Origin: Pseudonocardia nematodicida | GTDB lineage: Bacteria; Actinomycetota; Actinomycetes; Mycobacteriales; Pseudonocardiaceae | Direction of reading: 5' to 3' | NCBI RefSeq assembly: GCF_040105385.1 | Contig: NZ_JBEDNQ010000002.1 | Span: forward strand, 1 to 64,000 | Length of the DNA stretch: 64,000 nt | Shown here: positions 10,701 to 19,272 of the stretch, piece after piece | Numbering within the stretch: position 1 is the stretch's first letter | Layout of the letters: the number at the start of each line of letters is the position of its first letter | The notes under the pieces: generated by a model | Seen by the model: only the letters and a program-made list of their open reading frames with translations | What the model was told of the DNA's origin: nothing | The model's database searches: none | Program-made: the position numbers and the translations under genes

Positions 10701-11194
10701 GGGGTGCTCCTCTCGCTCGCGCCGGCGCGCAGCTCGCGCAGCACCAGCGCCGATTCCAGGGCGGCGGTACAGGCCTCGGTGCCCTTGTCCTCGGGCGCGC
10801 CCGGGGCACCCGAGCGGTCGATCGCCTGCTGCACGGTCTCGGTGGTCAGCACGCCGTTGCCGACCGGGGTGGCCTCGTCGAGCGCCACCCGGGTCAGCCC
10901 GGCCGTGACCGCGTCGCACACGTACTCGAAGTGCGGGGTGCCGCCGCGCACCACCACACCCAGGGCCACTACGGCGTCGTGCGTGCGGGCCAGCTCCTGG
11001 GCCACCACGGGAAGCTCCACGGTGCCGGGGACGCGGACGACCGTCGGCTCGGCACCGGCCGCGCGGGCGGTCGCGACCGCCCGGTCCAGCAGGGCGTCGA
11101 CGATCTCGGCGTGCCACCGCGCGGCCACCACGCCGACCCGCAGTCCGCTCGCGTCCAGCTCCCCGGCCCCCTCGGGCCGCCCCTCACCGCTCAT
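10697..11194 (-). CDS. ribH: 6,7-dimethyl-8-ribityllumazine synthase
   Basis: Penultimate step of riboflavin synthesis: condenses 5-amino-6-ribitylaminouracil with 3,4-dihydroxybutanone phosphate. The 165-residue protein shows VVAARWHAEIVDALL, RVPGTVELPVVAQ, ALGVVVRGGTPHFEYV with the conserved catalytic histidine, and PVGNGVLTTETVQQA. It lies 69 bp after ribBA and overlaps the PH-domain gene downstream. Family members form icosahedral or pentameric shells. Confidence 0.97.
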   Translation of the reverse strand: MSGEGRPEGAGELDASGLRVGVVAARWHAEIVDALLDRAVATARAAGAEPTVVRVPGTVELPVVAQELARTHDAVVALGVVVRGGTPHFEYVCDAVTAGLTRVALDEATPVGNGVLTTETVQQAIDRSGAPGAPEDKGTEACTAALESALVLRELRAGASERSTP

Positions 11195-11263
11195 GGGTGC
11201 GATTCTCGCCCGTCCCGGCCGCGCGCGGGCGGCCGGGGTGGGCGGATCGGCGACCTGGTCCCC

Positions 11264-12583
11264 TCAGACGCCCGGGTCGGCGACGCCCCCCAGGTCGGGC
11301 AGGTCGTGACCCATCCGGTCCCGCTTGGTCTGCAGGTACCGCAGGTTGTGCGGGGTGGCCCGGACCGGCATCCCCTCGCGGCCGGTGATGCGCAGGCCGT
11401 AGCCCTCCAGCCCGGCCCGCTTGTCCGGATTGTTGGTGAGCAGCCGCATCGACCGCACCCCGAGGTCGACCAGGATCTGCGCGCCGATGCCGTAGTCACG
11501 GGCGTCGGCGGGCAGGCCCATGGCCAGGTTCGCGTCGACCGTGTCGGCGCCCGCCTCCTGCAGCTGGTAGGCCTGCAGCTTGTGCATCAGGCCGATCCCC
11601 CGGCCCTCGTGCCCGCGCATGTAGAGCACGATGCCGCGGCCCTCCTTGGCGACCGCCTCGAGCGCCGCGTCGAGCTGCGGCCCGCAGTCGCAGCGCAGCG
11701 AGCCCATCACGTCACCGGTGAGGCACTCGGAGTGCACCCGGACCAGGACGTCCTCGCCGTCGTCGGCGGGGGTCCCGACCTCGCCCATGACCATCGCGAT
11801 GTGCTCGACGCCGTCGAGCAGCGAGTCGTAGCCGTAGGCCAGGAAGTCACCGTGGCCGGTCGGGATCCGGGCGGCGGCCATCCGCTCGACGTGCTTCTCG
11901 TAGCGCCGCCGGTAGGCGATGAGGTCGGCGATGGTGATCAGTGTGAGGTCGTGGTCGGCGGCGAAGACCGCGAGCTCGTCACCGCGGGCCATGTCGCCCT
12001 CGACCTTCTCCGAGACGATCTCGCAGAGCGCGCCGGCCGCGGGCAGGCCGGCCATCCGGGCCAGGTCGACGGCGGCCTCGGTGTGTCCGGGACGGCGCAA
12101 CACCCCGCCCTCGCGGGCCTGCAGCGGGAGCACGTGCCCGGGCCGGATCAGGTCCCCCGCGAGGGTGTCCGGCTCGGCCAGCAGCCGGATCGTGTGCGCC
12201 CGGTCGACCGCGGAGATGCCGGTGCTGATGCCCTCCTTGGCGTCCACGGTGACCGTGTACGCGGTGCGGAAGGAGTCCCGGTTCGTGTGGTGCATCGGCG
12301 GCAGGTCCAGCCGCTCGCACGCCTCCTCGGTGATCGCCACGCAGACGTAGCCCGAGGTGTAGCGCACGGTGAACGCCAGCAGCTCGGGCGTCGCCTTGGA
12401 CGCGGCGAAGATGAGGTCGCCCTCGTTCTCCCGGTCCTCGTCGTCCATCACGACGACCGCCTTGCCCTCGGCGAGGTCGGCGATGGCCTTCTCGATCTGG
12501 GCGAACCGGTGCGCCCGCTCGCTCGGGCTCATCGCGGTGTGCGGGTTCTCCGGCAGCTTGCCGGGCTCGGACGGCTCGCTCAC
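11264..12583 (-). CDS. ribBA: Bifunctional 3,4-dihydroxy-2-butanone-4-phosphate synthase / GTP cyclohydrolase II
   Basis: Supplies both precursors of riboflavin. The N-terminal half (residues about 25-225) is the DHBP synthase, with VVMDDEDRENEGDL for the acidic metal loop and GHTEAAVDLARMAG. The C-terminal half is GTP cyclohydrolase II, with the zinc site CLTGDVMGSLRCDCG and RGHEGRGIGLMHK. The 439-residue length is normal for the fusion. The GTG start at 12583 overlaps the ribE stop as GTGA. No FMN riboswitch consensus is visible before it. Confidence 0.97.
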   Translation of the reverse strand: MSEPSEPGKLPENPHTAMSPSERAHRFAQIEKAIADLAEGKAVVVMDDEDRENEGDLIFAASKATPELLAFTVRYTSGYVCVAITEEACERLDLPPMHHTNRDSFRTAYTVTVDAKEGISTGISAVDRAHTIRLLAEPDTLAGDLIRPGHVLPLQAREGGVLRRPGHTEAAVDLARMAGLPAAGALCEIVSEKVEGDMARGDELAVFAADHDLTLITIADLIAYRRRYEKHVERMAAARIPTGHGDFLAYGYDSLLDGVEHIAMVMGEVGTPADDGEDVLVRVHSECLTGDVMGSLRCDCGPQLDAALEAVAKEGRGIVLYMRGHEGRGIGLMHKLQAYQLQEAGADTVDANLAMGLPADARDYGIGAQILVDLGVRSMRLLTNNPDKRAGLEGYGLRITGREGMPVRATPHNLRYLQTKRDRMGHDLPDLGGVADPGV

Positions 12584-13206
12584 CGGGCGTCCCCTTCCTG
12601 TGCCGACCCGGGGAGGTACCCCGCGGTCATTCGTTCCACGTACTTGGCGATCACGTCGACCTCCAGATTGACCGGGTCGCCCGGTCGGCGCGCGCCGAGG
12701 GTCGTGTCGGCGAGCGTCGTGGGGATCAGCGCGACGCCGAAACCGTCCGGGTACCGGGCGGCGACGGTCAGCGACACCCCGTCGACGGCGATCGACCCCT
12801 TCTCCACCACGTACCGGTCCAGCTCGGCGGGCAGCGCGAACCGCACCTCGTCGCTGCGTTCGCCGGGGGTGCGGGAGACCAGCGTGCCCACACCGTCGAC
12901 GTGCCCCTGCACGATGTGCCCGTCGAGCCGCCCGCCGGCGGGTACCGCTCGCTCCAGGTTCACCGCCGACCCACCACCGACTGCTCCCAACGAGGTCCGT
13001 TTCATGGTCTCGGGCACGAGCTCGAGAGTGAGGACATCCGCGCCCTCATGATCGACTACGGCGGTGAGGCAGCAGCCGTTCACCGCGATCGACTCGCCGT
13101 GCCGGACCTCTGCGGCCAGCGCGGCGCGCACGGTCAGCACCACGACGTCGCCGTCGGACCGGACGTCGGCGATCTCGCCGACCTCCTCCACGATGCCGGT
13201 GAACAT
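12580..13206 (-). CDS. ribE: Riboflavin synthase, alpha chain
   Basis: Dismutates two molecules of dimethylribityllumazine to riboflavin. The 208-residue protein has two homologous beta-barrel repeats. MFTGIVEEVGEI opens the first, which contains ESIAVNGCCLTA; LDGHIVQGHVDGVG opens the second, which contains SIAVDGVSLTV. It starts 15 bp after the ribD stop and overlaps ribBA by four bases. The symbol ribE is also written ribC in some species. Confidence 0.96.
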   Translation of the reverse strand: MFTGIVEEVGEIADVRSDGDVVVLTVRAALAAEVRHGESIAVNGCCLTAVVDHEGADVLTLELVPETMKRTSLGAVGGGSAVNLERAVPAGGRLDGHIVQGHVDGVGTLVSRTPGERSDEVRFALPAELDRYVVEKGSIAVDGVSLTVAARYPDGFGVALIPTTLADTTLGARRPGDPVNLEVDVIAKYVERMTAGYLPGSAQEGDAR

Positions 13207-13221
13207 TCCTGTCGCCTCCTG

Positions 13222-14346
13222 CTACCCGACCGGCGTGCCCGGTCCGTGCTGTGTATCCGATCCGTGCTGTGTATCCGATCCGTGCTGTGTATCCGATCCG
13301 TGCCGTGTCTCCGGCCCGTCCTGTGTGACCGGTCGCGCGTCGAGCACGACGTCCGCGCCGGCGCGCCGCACCTCGTCCACGTGCAACCGCACGATGTCGG
13401 CGATCGTTCCCACCCCCGCCTCCCCCAGCGCGTGCGGCCCGGCCCCGAGCAGGGCCGGCGCCAGGTGCACCAGCACCCGGTCGACGGCACCGGCGGCAAC
13501 GAACGCACCCGCGAGAGTCGGGCCGCCCTCGAGCAGTACGTCCACCGCGCCACGGCGGGCGAGGTCGTCGAGCACCTCGTCCGGGTCCCGCGTACGCAGG
13601 TGCACCGTCCCGGCGCAGTCGGTGTCGGTGAGCCGGGCACCGGGCGGGATGTCGCGGTGTCCGACGACCACGCGCAGCGGCTGGTGGCCGAGCAGGGTGC
13701 CGTCCGGCCGGCGCGCGGTCAGCGCCGGGTCGTCGGCGAGGACGGTACCCGTACCGGCGACGATCGCGTCCATCCTGCGTCGCAGGTCGTGCACCTCGGC
13801 GCGGGCGGTCTCCCCGGTGATCCAGCGGCTGGTCCCGTCCGCGGCGGCGACCCGGCCGTCCAGCGTCGTGGCGACCTTCCAGGTCACGTGGGGGCGGCCG
13901 GTGTGCTGGCGGTGCAGCCAGCCGCGCAGCGGACCGCGGGCCACCTCCTCCGCGAGTGTGCCGAGTGTCACCTCCACCCCGGCCGCGCGCAGGCGCGCCA
14001 GACCGCCGCCGGCCCGCGGGGTCGGGTCGGCGACCGCGGCGTGCACCCGGACCACCCCGGCCGCCAGCAGTGCGTCCACGCAGGGCGGGGTGCGGCCGTG
14101 GTGGTTGCACGGCTCGAGGGTGACGACGACCGTCCCGCCCGCGGCCCGGTCACCCGCGTCGGCCAGCGCCGCGACCTCCGCGTGCGCGCCCCCGGGCGGC
14201 GCGGTCGCGCCGACGCCGACGATCCGGCCGTCCCGGTCCAGCACCACGGCGCCGACCGACGGGTTGGGACTGGTGGTGCCGTGCACGACGTCGGAGGCCG
14301 CCAGGGCGCGGCGCATCGCCTCCGCCACCGTGACCGTCGTGCCCAC
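13222..14346 (-). CDS. ribD: Bifunctional riboflavin deaminase/reductase RibD
   Basis: Deaminates and then reduces the pyrimidine intermediate of riboflavin synthesis. The deaminase domain (residues about 1-145) shows HAEVAAL and PCNHHGRTPPC for zinc; the reductase domain follows with WKVATTLDGRVA and VDVLLEGGPTLAGAF. The 374-residue protein carries an odd extreme C-terminus in which GSDTQH is repeated three times, encoded by an 18-bp minisatellite. It lies 15 bp after rpe and 15 bp before ribE, so there is no room for a riboswitch on either side. Confidence 0.95.
   Translation of the reverse strand: MGTTVTVAEAMRRALAASDVVHGTTSPNPSVGAVVLDRDGRIVGVGATAPPGGAHAEVAALADAGDRAAGGTVVVTLEPCNHHGRTPPCVDALLAAGVVRVHAAVADPTPRAGGGLARLRAAGVEVTLGTLAEEVARGPLRGWLHRQHTGRPHVTWKVATTLDGRVAAADGTSRWITGETARAEVHDLRRRMDAIVAGTGTVLADDPALTARRPDGTLLGHQPLRVVVGHRDIPPGARLTDTDCAGTVHLRTRDPDEVLDDLARRGAVDVLLEGGPTLAGAFVAAGAVDRVLVHLAPALLGAGPHALGEAGVGTIADIVRLHVDEVRRAGADVVLDARPVTQDGPETRHGSDTQHGSDTQHGSDTQHGPGTPVG
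13243..13332. repeat. 18-bp tandem repeat in the 3' end of ribD
   Basis: Three perfect consecutive copies of TCCGTGCTGTGTATCCGA (plus strand) occupy 13243-13260, 13261-13278 and 13279-13296. They are followed by two decayed copies, 13297-13314 and 13315-13332. The unit is a multiple of three and encodes GSDTQH on the minus strand, so copy-number change would keep the ribD frame. Confidence 0.95.
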
Positions 14347-14361
14347 CGCGCGCCGGCCGCC

Positions 14362-15075
14362 TCAGCCGTTCCAGCGGTGCGGGTTCGCCCGGGTCACGGT
14401 GTCCCGCAGGGCGGCGACGGCGCGTCCGGGGTCCTCGGCTCCGTAGACGGCCGAGCCGGCGACGAAGCAGTCGACGCCGGCCTCGGCGGCCTGGGAGATG
14501 GTGTCGGCGTTGATACCGCCGTCGATCTCGACGATCAGCTTCAGGTGCCCGGTGTCGACCAGCCGGCGCGCGGTGCGGACCTTGTCCAGCACCTCGGGGA
14601 TGAAGCTCTGCCCGCCGAAACCGGGCTCGACGCTCATCACCAGCAGCGTGTCGTACTCGCGCAGCAGCTCGACATAGGGCTCGAGCGGGGTGTTCGGCTT
14701 GACCGAGAGACCGGCCAGCGACCCGGCGGCGCGCAGGTTGCGGGCCAGCATCACCGGGTCCTTCGCCGCCTCGACGTGCACCGTGACGTTGTGCGCGCCG
14801 GCCTCGGCGTATCCGGGGGCCCACCGGTCCGGGTCGGAGATCATGAGGTGGCAGTCGAGCGGGATGTCGGTGGCGGCGCGCAGGCTCTCCACCACCGGCA
14901 GGCCGAGGGTCAGGTTCGGGACGAAGTGCGCGTCCATGACGTCGACGTGCAGCCAGTCCGCCCCTGACGGCCCGCCGGCCGCGTCACCGCCCGGATCACC
15001 GGCGACGGCGGCGGCCTCGTCCGCGAGGCGCGCGAAGTCGGCCGAGAGGATGCTGGGCGCGATCATCGGGTGCAC
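14362..15075 (-). CDS. rpe: Ribulose-phosphate 3-epimerase
   Basis: TIM-barrel metalloenzyme of the pentose phosphate pathway interconverting ribulose 5-phosphate and xylulose 5-phosphate. Visible motifs are IAPSILSADFARL at the N-terminus, WLHVDVMDAHFVPN, PLDCHLMI, VMSVEPGFGGQSFI and VEIDGGINADTI, which together supply the metal and catalytic residues. A Gly/Ala-rich loop of about 12 residues is inserted before WLHVD. I use the GTG at 15075 (237 residues); an ATG three codons later is an equally plausible start. Neither has a strong ribosome-binding site. Confidence 0.95.
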   Translation of the reverse strand: MHPMIAPSILSADFARLADEAAAVAGDPGGDAAGGPSGADWLHVDVMDAHFVPNLTLGLPVVESLRAATDIPLDCHLMISDPDRWAPGYAEAGAHNVTVHVEAAKDPVMLARNLRAAGSLAGLSVKPNTPLEPYVELLREYDTLLVMSVEPGFGGQSFIPEVLDKVRTARRLVDTGHLKLIVEIDGGINADTISQAAEAGVDCFVAGSAVYGAEDPGRAVAALRDTVTRANPHRWNG

Positions 15076-15127
15076 GAGGGGCAGGCTATCCCCGCCGACG
15101 GAGCGTGGCGGCACCCCGTGCCCGAGT

Positions 15128-15142
15128 CCGGTGTCACACCGG
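15128..15142. repeat. 15-bp perfect palindrome between rsmB and rpe
   Basis: CCGGTGTCACACCGG is a perfect inverted repeat around a central C, in the 235-bp gap between the rsmB stop and the rpe start, about 55 bp upstream of rpe. With no loop it is more like a protein-binding operator than an RNA hairpin. No matching second copy was noticed in the window. Its role is unknown. Confidence 0.4.
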
Positions 15143-15310
15143 CAGGCCTCCGGGCGGACCGCTCCGGCGTCGCCGGCAGCGCCGATCCCGCACCCCGGCA
15201 ACGGGCCCGCACGGCCTTCAGCCGGTGCGGGACCACCGTCCGGGGTGCGACGGCCCGCGTCGGGTGTGACGGGTGCGGGCTCGGGCGGCGGGTTGCGACG
15301 GCGACGGCCG

Positions 15311-17497
15311 CTACGCGGGGTCGGCGGGGCGGCGCAGGATCGCGAGGTACATCGCGTCGGTGCCGTGCCGGTGCGGCCACAGCTGGACGGCCGGGCCGTC
15401 CCCGAGCGCCGGGACGCCGTCGGGCAGGCAGGCCCGCGCGTCGAGCTGCTCGACCGGCCCGGCCGGCCCCGGGCGGTCCGCGCGTCCGACGATCCGGCCG
15501 ACCACACCCGCGGTCTCCGACACGTGTGGCGAGCAGGTGACGTAGGCGACGACACCGCCGGGCCGGACGTGCCGCAGCGCGGCGACCAGCAGCTCACGCT
15601 GGAGCCGGGTCAGCGCCGCGGTGTCCTCGGGCTTGCGCCGCCACCGCGCCTCGGGCCGCCGGCGCAGCGCACCGAGCCCGGTGCAGGGGGCGTCGACGAG
15701 CACCCGGTCGAACCCGCCGTCGGGCAGCGGGGCCTCCCGGCCGTCGGCGACGTGCACCGTGACGGGCAGCTCCCCCACCGCGTTCCGGACCAGCCCGGCC
15801 CGGGACTCGCTCACCTCGACCGCGTCGAGGGTCCCGCCGACGGCCGAGACCAGCCCGCCGAGCAGCGCGGACTTCCCGCCCGGGCCGGCGCACAGGTCGA
15901 GCCACCGGCCTCCGTCGTCGCCGATCAGCTCGGCGCGTGTGAGCGCGGCGGCCACGAGCTGGCTGCCCTCGTCCTGCACGATCGCGAGGCCCTCGGCGAC
16001 GGCGTCGAGCTCGCCGACGTCGCCGCTGCCCGGCTCCAGGTGCACCCCGTACGGCGAGTACGGCGCCTCCTCGCCGCCGGTGGCCAGCGCCAGTTCCTCG
16101 GCGGTGATCTCCCCCGGGCGGGCGAGCAGGTGCACCTGCGGACGGGCGTCGTCGGCGGCGAGCGCGGCGGTCAGTTCCTCGCCGGTCTCGCCGAGTGCGT
16201 CGGCGAAGGCCTGCGCGATCCAGCGCGGGTGGGAGTGGCGGAGCGCGGCGGCGCCGACCGGGTCCTCGGTCGCGTCCGGGGCGAGCCGGTCGAGCCACTC
16301 GGCCTCGTCGTGCTCGGAGATCCGGCGCAGGACGGCGTTGACGAAGCCCGCCGACTGCGAGCCGTGGTCGGCCCGCACGAGCTCCACGCAGGTGGAGACG
16401 GCGGCGTGCGACGGCACCCGGGTGCGCAGCAGCTGGTAGGCGCCCAGACGCAGTGCGTCGAGCAGCGGGTGCTCGATCTTGCTCAGCGGGCGGTCGGTGC
16501 AGGCGTCGATGACGGCGTCGAGCAGGCCCTGCGCGCGCAGCGTGCCGTAGCCGAGCTCGGTGGCCAGGGCGGCGTCGCGGTCCCGGAGCCGGTACCGGCG
16601 CAGGATCCCGGGCAGCGCGAGGTTGGCGTAGGCGTCGCGCTCGCGGACGGCGGTCAGCAGGTCGTACGCCGCCTGCCGGGACGGATCGGTCGCCGGCGGG
16701 CGGCCGGGGCCGACGCGGCCACGCGGCGGGCCGGCGTTGCGCGGTCCGGCGGTGCGCTCGCGGCGGCCGCCGTCACGGTCCTCGCGGCGCGGGCCGCGGC
16801 CGGTCTCCTGGCGCGGGCCGCGGCCGGTCTCCTGGCGCGGGCCGCGGCCGGTCTCCTGGCGCGGGCCGCGGCCGGTGTCCCGGTCGCGGCGGGGCCGGTC
16901 GCCGCGGTCGGGGCGGTCGCCACGGTCGGGGCGGTCGGCGCGGAACCCGCGGTCGCGGTCGGTCCGGTCGCGATCGCCGCCGTCGCGGCGCGGGCCGCCG
17001 CGCACCACGTCGCCGCCGGAACGGGAGTGGCTGGGCCGCCGGTCGTCGCGGTCCCGGCGGTCGTCGCCGCGCCCGCGATCGTCCCTGGGGCGGGAGTCGC
17101 GGCCCCGGTCGTCGCCGCCACGCTGGTCACGTCCGCGGTCGTCTCCCCGGCCACGGTCGCGGTCGTCCCGGCCACGGAAGCCGCCACCACGGTCGTCCCG
17201 GCCGCGCGAACCACCGCCACGGTCGTCACGCCCGCGGAACCCGCCACCGCGATCGTCACGCCCGCGGAACCCGCCACCGCGATCGTCACGCCCGTGGAAC
17301 CCGCCACCGCGATCGTCGCGGTCGCGGGAACCGCGCCCGCCGGCGGAGCCACCGCGCGCACCGGGGCCACCCCGGCCGGGGCCGCCGGAGCGGCCGCGGT
17401 CTCCGTCCGGGCGTCCACCGCCCCAGCCGGAGCCGGTACGGCCCTCGCGTCCGCGTCCCTCGTCGCCCGGTCGGTCCCCGGAGCCCTGCTCGCTCAC
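15311..17497 (-). CDS. rsmB: 16S rRNA (cytosine-967-C5)-methyltransferase RsmB with RGG-like N-terminal extension
   Basis: The C-terminal 460 residues are a standard RsmB/Sun enzyme. A NusB-like domain runs from about residue 271, then the SAM motif DLCAGPGGKSALL, DAPCTGLGALRRRPEARW (motif IV Cys), and VTCSPHVSE with the catalytic Cys. The first 270 residues are a highly charged Arg/Gly/Asp-rich disordered region. It holds five 10-residue DDRGGGFRGR-type repeats (residues 61-110) and four 8-residue TGRGPRQE repeats (208-239). At 728 residues it is far longer than the usual 430-480. The GTG at 17497 has GAGGAG 5 bases upstream. The 85-bp gap to fmt suggests the same transcript. Confidence 0.93.
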   Translation of the reverse strand: MSEQGSGDRPGDEGRGREGRTGSGWGGGRPDGDRGRSGGPGRGGPGARGGSAGGRGSRDRDDRGGGFHGRDDRGGGFRGRDDRGGGFRGRDDRGGGSRGRDDRGGGFRGRDDRDRGRGDDRGRDQRGGDDRGRDSRPRDDRGRGDDRRDRDDRRPSHSRSGGDVVRGGPRRDGGDRDRTDRDRGFRADRPDRGDRPDRGDRPRRDRDTGRGPRQETGRGPRQETGRGPRQETGRGPRREDRDGGRRERTAGPRNAGPPRGRVGPGRPPATDPSRQAAYDLLTAVRERDAYANLALPGILRRYRLRDRDAALATELGYGTLRAQGLLDAVIDACTDRPLSKIEHPLLDALRLGAYQLLRTRVPSHAAVSTCVELVRADHGSQSAGFVNAVLRRISEHDEAEWLDRLAPDATEDPVGAAALRHSHPRWIAQAFADALGETGEELTAALAADDARPQVHLLARPGEITAEELALATGGEEAPYSPYGVHLEPGSGDVGELDAVAEGLAIVQDEGSQLVAAALTRAELIGDDGGRWLDLCAGPGGKSALLGGLVSAVGGTLDAVEVSESRAGLVRNAVGELPVTVHVADGREAPLPDGGFDRVLVDAPCTGLGALRRRPEARWRRKPEDTAALTRLQRELLVAALRHVRPGGVVAYVTCSPHVSETAGVVGRIVGRADRPGPAGPVEQLDARACLPDGVPALGDGPAVQLWPHRHGTDAMYLAILRRPADPA
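16781..16876. repeat. 24-bp tandem repeat in rsmB
   Basis: Four consecutive units encode TGRGPRQE (the last reads TGRGPRRE), residues 208-239 of RsmB. The DNA copies are almost identical over 24 bp. The frame is preserved by the unit length. Confidence 0.9.
17168..17317. repeat. 30-bp tandem repeat in rsmB
   Basis: Five consecutive 30-bp units encode DDRGGGFRGR-type decapeptides (variants with FHGR and SRGR), residues 61-110 of RsmB. It is the larger of two separate in-frame minisatellites in the Arg/Gly-rich extension. Confidence 0.9.
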
Positions 17498-17582
17498 GTC
17501 GTCTCCTCGGCGACCGGCACGCGCCGGCCGTCCTCGCTCGTCATCGGTCCCACCGCGGGCGGAACCGCCGCCCGCAGAGTGG

Positions 17583-18515
17583 TCACGTCAGCTGCTCGCC
17601 CGGCTCGATCCGCGCCCCGCGGGCCCAGTCCGACGCCGCCATCAGGCGCTTGCCCACCGGCTTCACCTCGCCCAGCTCCACCGGGACCGTCGCCGTGCCC
17701 ACCAGTACCCGCTTGCGCTCGACGGCCAGCTCACCGGGGGCCAGCTCGAACTCGCCGGTCCGCACCGGCCGCACCGGGCCGAGGCCGAGCCGGTCGTCAC
17801 GGAACCCGCACCAGGCCCCCGGCTCGGGGGTCACCGAGCGGATCAGCCGGTCGATCGCGGCGGCCGGCGACCCGAGGTCGACCCGGGCGTCGGCCGTGGT
17901 CACCTTCGGCGCCAGCGAGACGCCGTCGGCGGGCTGCGGCACGGCCTGCACCGTCCCGTCCTCGATGCCGTCGAGGGTCGCGGCCAGCAACGCCGCCCCG
18001 GACTCGGCCAGCCGGCCGAGCAGCGCGCCCGCGGTGTCCCCCGCGCCGACCTGCTCGGTGACGACGCCGAACGTCGGACCGGTGTCCATCCCCTCCTCCA
18101 GCCGGAAGGTGGTGGCGCCGGTGACGTCGTCGCCGTGCCGGATCGCAGCCTGCACCGGTGCGGCGCCCCGCCAGGCGGGCAGCAGCGAGAAGTGCAGGTT
18201 CACCCAGCCGTGCGCGGGCACGTCGAGCACCGGACGCGGCAGCAGCGCGCCGTAGGCGACGACCGGGGCGCAGTCCGGCGCGAGCTCGCGCAGGGCCTTC
18301 TCGAACTCTTCTCCGGACGGCTTCGCCGGGGTCAGGACGGGGATCCCGGCCTCGTCGGCCAGTGCCCCGACCGGGGACCGGGTCAGCTTCCGTCCCCGCC
18401 CGGACGGCGCGTCGGGCCGGGTCAGCACCGCCACGACGTCGTGCCGGCCGGACTCCAGCAGCCTCCGCAGCGACGGGACGGCGGGCTCGGGGGTCCCGGC
18501 GAAGACCAGCCTCAT
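17583..18515 (-). CDS. fmt: Methionyl-tRNA formyltransferase
   Basis: Formylates initiator Met-tRNA using 10-formyltetrahydrofolate. The 310-residue protein shows MRLVFAGTPEPAVPSL at the N-terminus, NLHFSLLPAWRGAAPVQ with the catalytic Asn-His region, and TGATTFRLEEGMDTGP. The ATG at 18515 overlaps the def stop (ATGA), so deformylase and formyltransferase, which act on opposite ends of initiation, are co-translated. Normal family length. Confidence 0.96.
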   Translation of the reverse strand: MRLVFAGTPEPAVPSLRRLLESGRHDVVAVLTRPDAPSGRGRKLTRSPVGALADEAGIPVLTPAKPSGEEFEKALRELAPDCAPVVAYGALLPRPVLDVPAHGWVNLHFSLLPAWRGAAPVQAAIRHGDDVTGATTFRLEEGMDTGPTFGVVTEQVGAGDTAGALLGRLAESGAALLAATLDGIEDGTVQAVPQPADGVSLAPKVTTADARVDLGSPAAAIDRLIRSVTPEPGAWCGFRDDRLGLGPVRPVRTGEFELAPGELAVERKRVLVGTATVPVELGEVKPVGKRLMAASDWARGARIEPGEQLT

Positions 18516-19060
18516 CGGAGCTTGCCGAACATCGGGTGCGGGCTGACCTTCACCATGGGCTCGGGCTCGCCGAACCACTCCGCGGACCGGATCTCGCGCA
18601 TGGCCTGCTTGCGGGTCTCGGCGTCGAGCCGGTCGACGAACAACACGCCGTCGAGATGGTCGGTCTCGTGCTGGATGCAGCGGGCCAGCAGCTCGGAGCC
18701 CTCGATCTCCTTCGGCTCGCCGTGCATGTCCCAGCCGCGGGCCACGACCGACAGCTTCCGCCGGCAGTCCCAGCCCAGGCCCGGGATCGACAGGCAGCCC
18801 TCGGGTCCGATCTGATCCTCCTCGCCCACCGCCTCCCAGGTGGGGTTGACCAGGTGCCCGGTGAAGCCGTCGCAGTCGTAGACGAACACCCGCATGCCCA
18901 CACCGATCTGCGGTGCGGCCAGCCCGGCGCCGCCCTCGTCGTGCATGGTGTCGGTGAGGTCGGCGACCAGCTTGCGGAGCTCGGCGTCGAAGTCGGTGAC
19001 CTCGGTGGCGCGGGTGCGGAGGACGGGGTCGCCGAACAGCCGGACGGGCTGGATGGGCAC
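18512..19060 (-). CDS. def: Peptide deformylase
   Basis: Metal-dependent removal of the N-formyl group from nascent proteins. All three family motifs are present in the 182-residue protein: GAGLAAPQIG, EGCLSIPG (metal Cys) and QHETDHLDG (two metal His and the catalytic Glu). It lies upstream of fmt with a four-base overlap and 212 bp after priA. The gap 19061-19272 holds no obvious gene. Confidence 0.97.
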   Translation of the reverse strand: MPIQPVRLFGDPVLRTRATEVTDFDAELRKLVADLTDTMHDEGGAGLAAPQIGVGMRVFVYDCDGFTGHLVNPTWEAVGEEDQIGPEGCLSIPGLGWDCRRKLSVVARGWDMHGEPKEIEGSELLARCIQHETDHLDGVLFVDRLDAETRKQAMREIRSAEWFGEPEPMVKVSPHPMFGKLR

Positions 19061-19272
19061 GGGTCTCCTCGCAGACGTCGGGACGGTGGAACGGCCGACG
19101 GTCGGGGCCGCGGCAGCAGCTCACCATTCTGCCACTCCGCACCGCCGTGGCCGGTCGCCGGTAAAGCGTCCGGCAGACGCGCGCGGCTTCGGTGAACGCG
19201 CTCCCGATCGGGCGCGCGTTCTCCGATCCGGATCGCGTACCGGTCCGGTGGGGTGCGACGGACGGCGGGCGG

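Noticed and set aside
13243..13332. CRISPR-like array
   Set aside because: The units are contiguous 18-bp repeats without spacers and lie in frame inside ribD. No cas genes are in the window.
13222..14361. FMN riboswitch before the rib genes
   Set aside because: The conserved RFN boxes are absent, and the gaps around ribD are only 15 bp.
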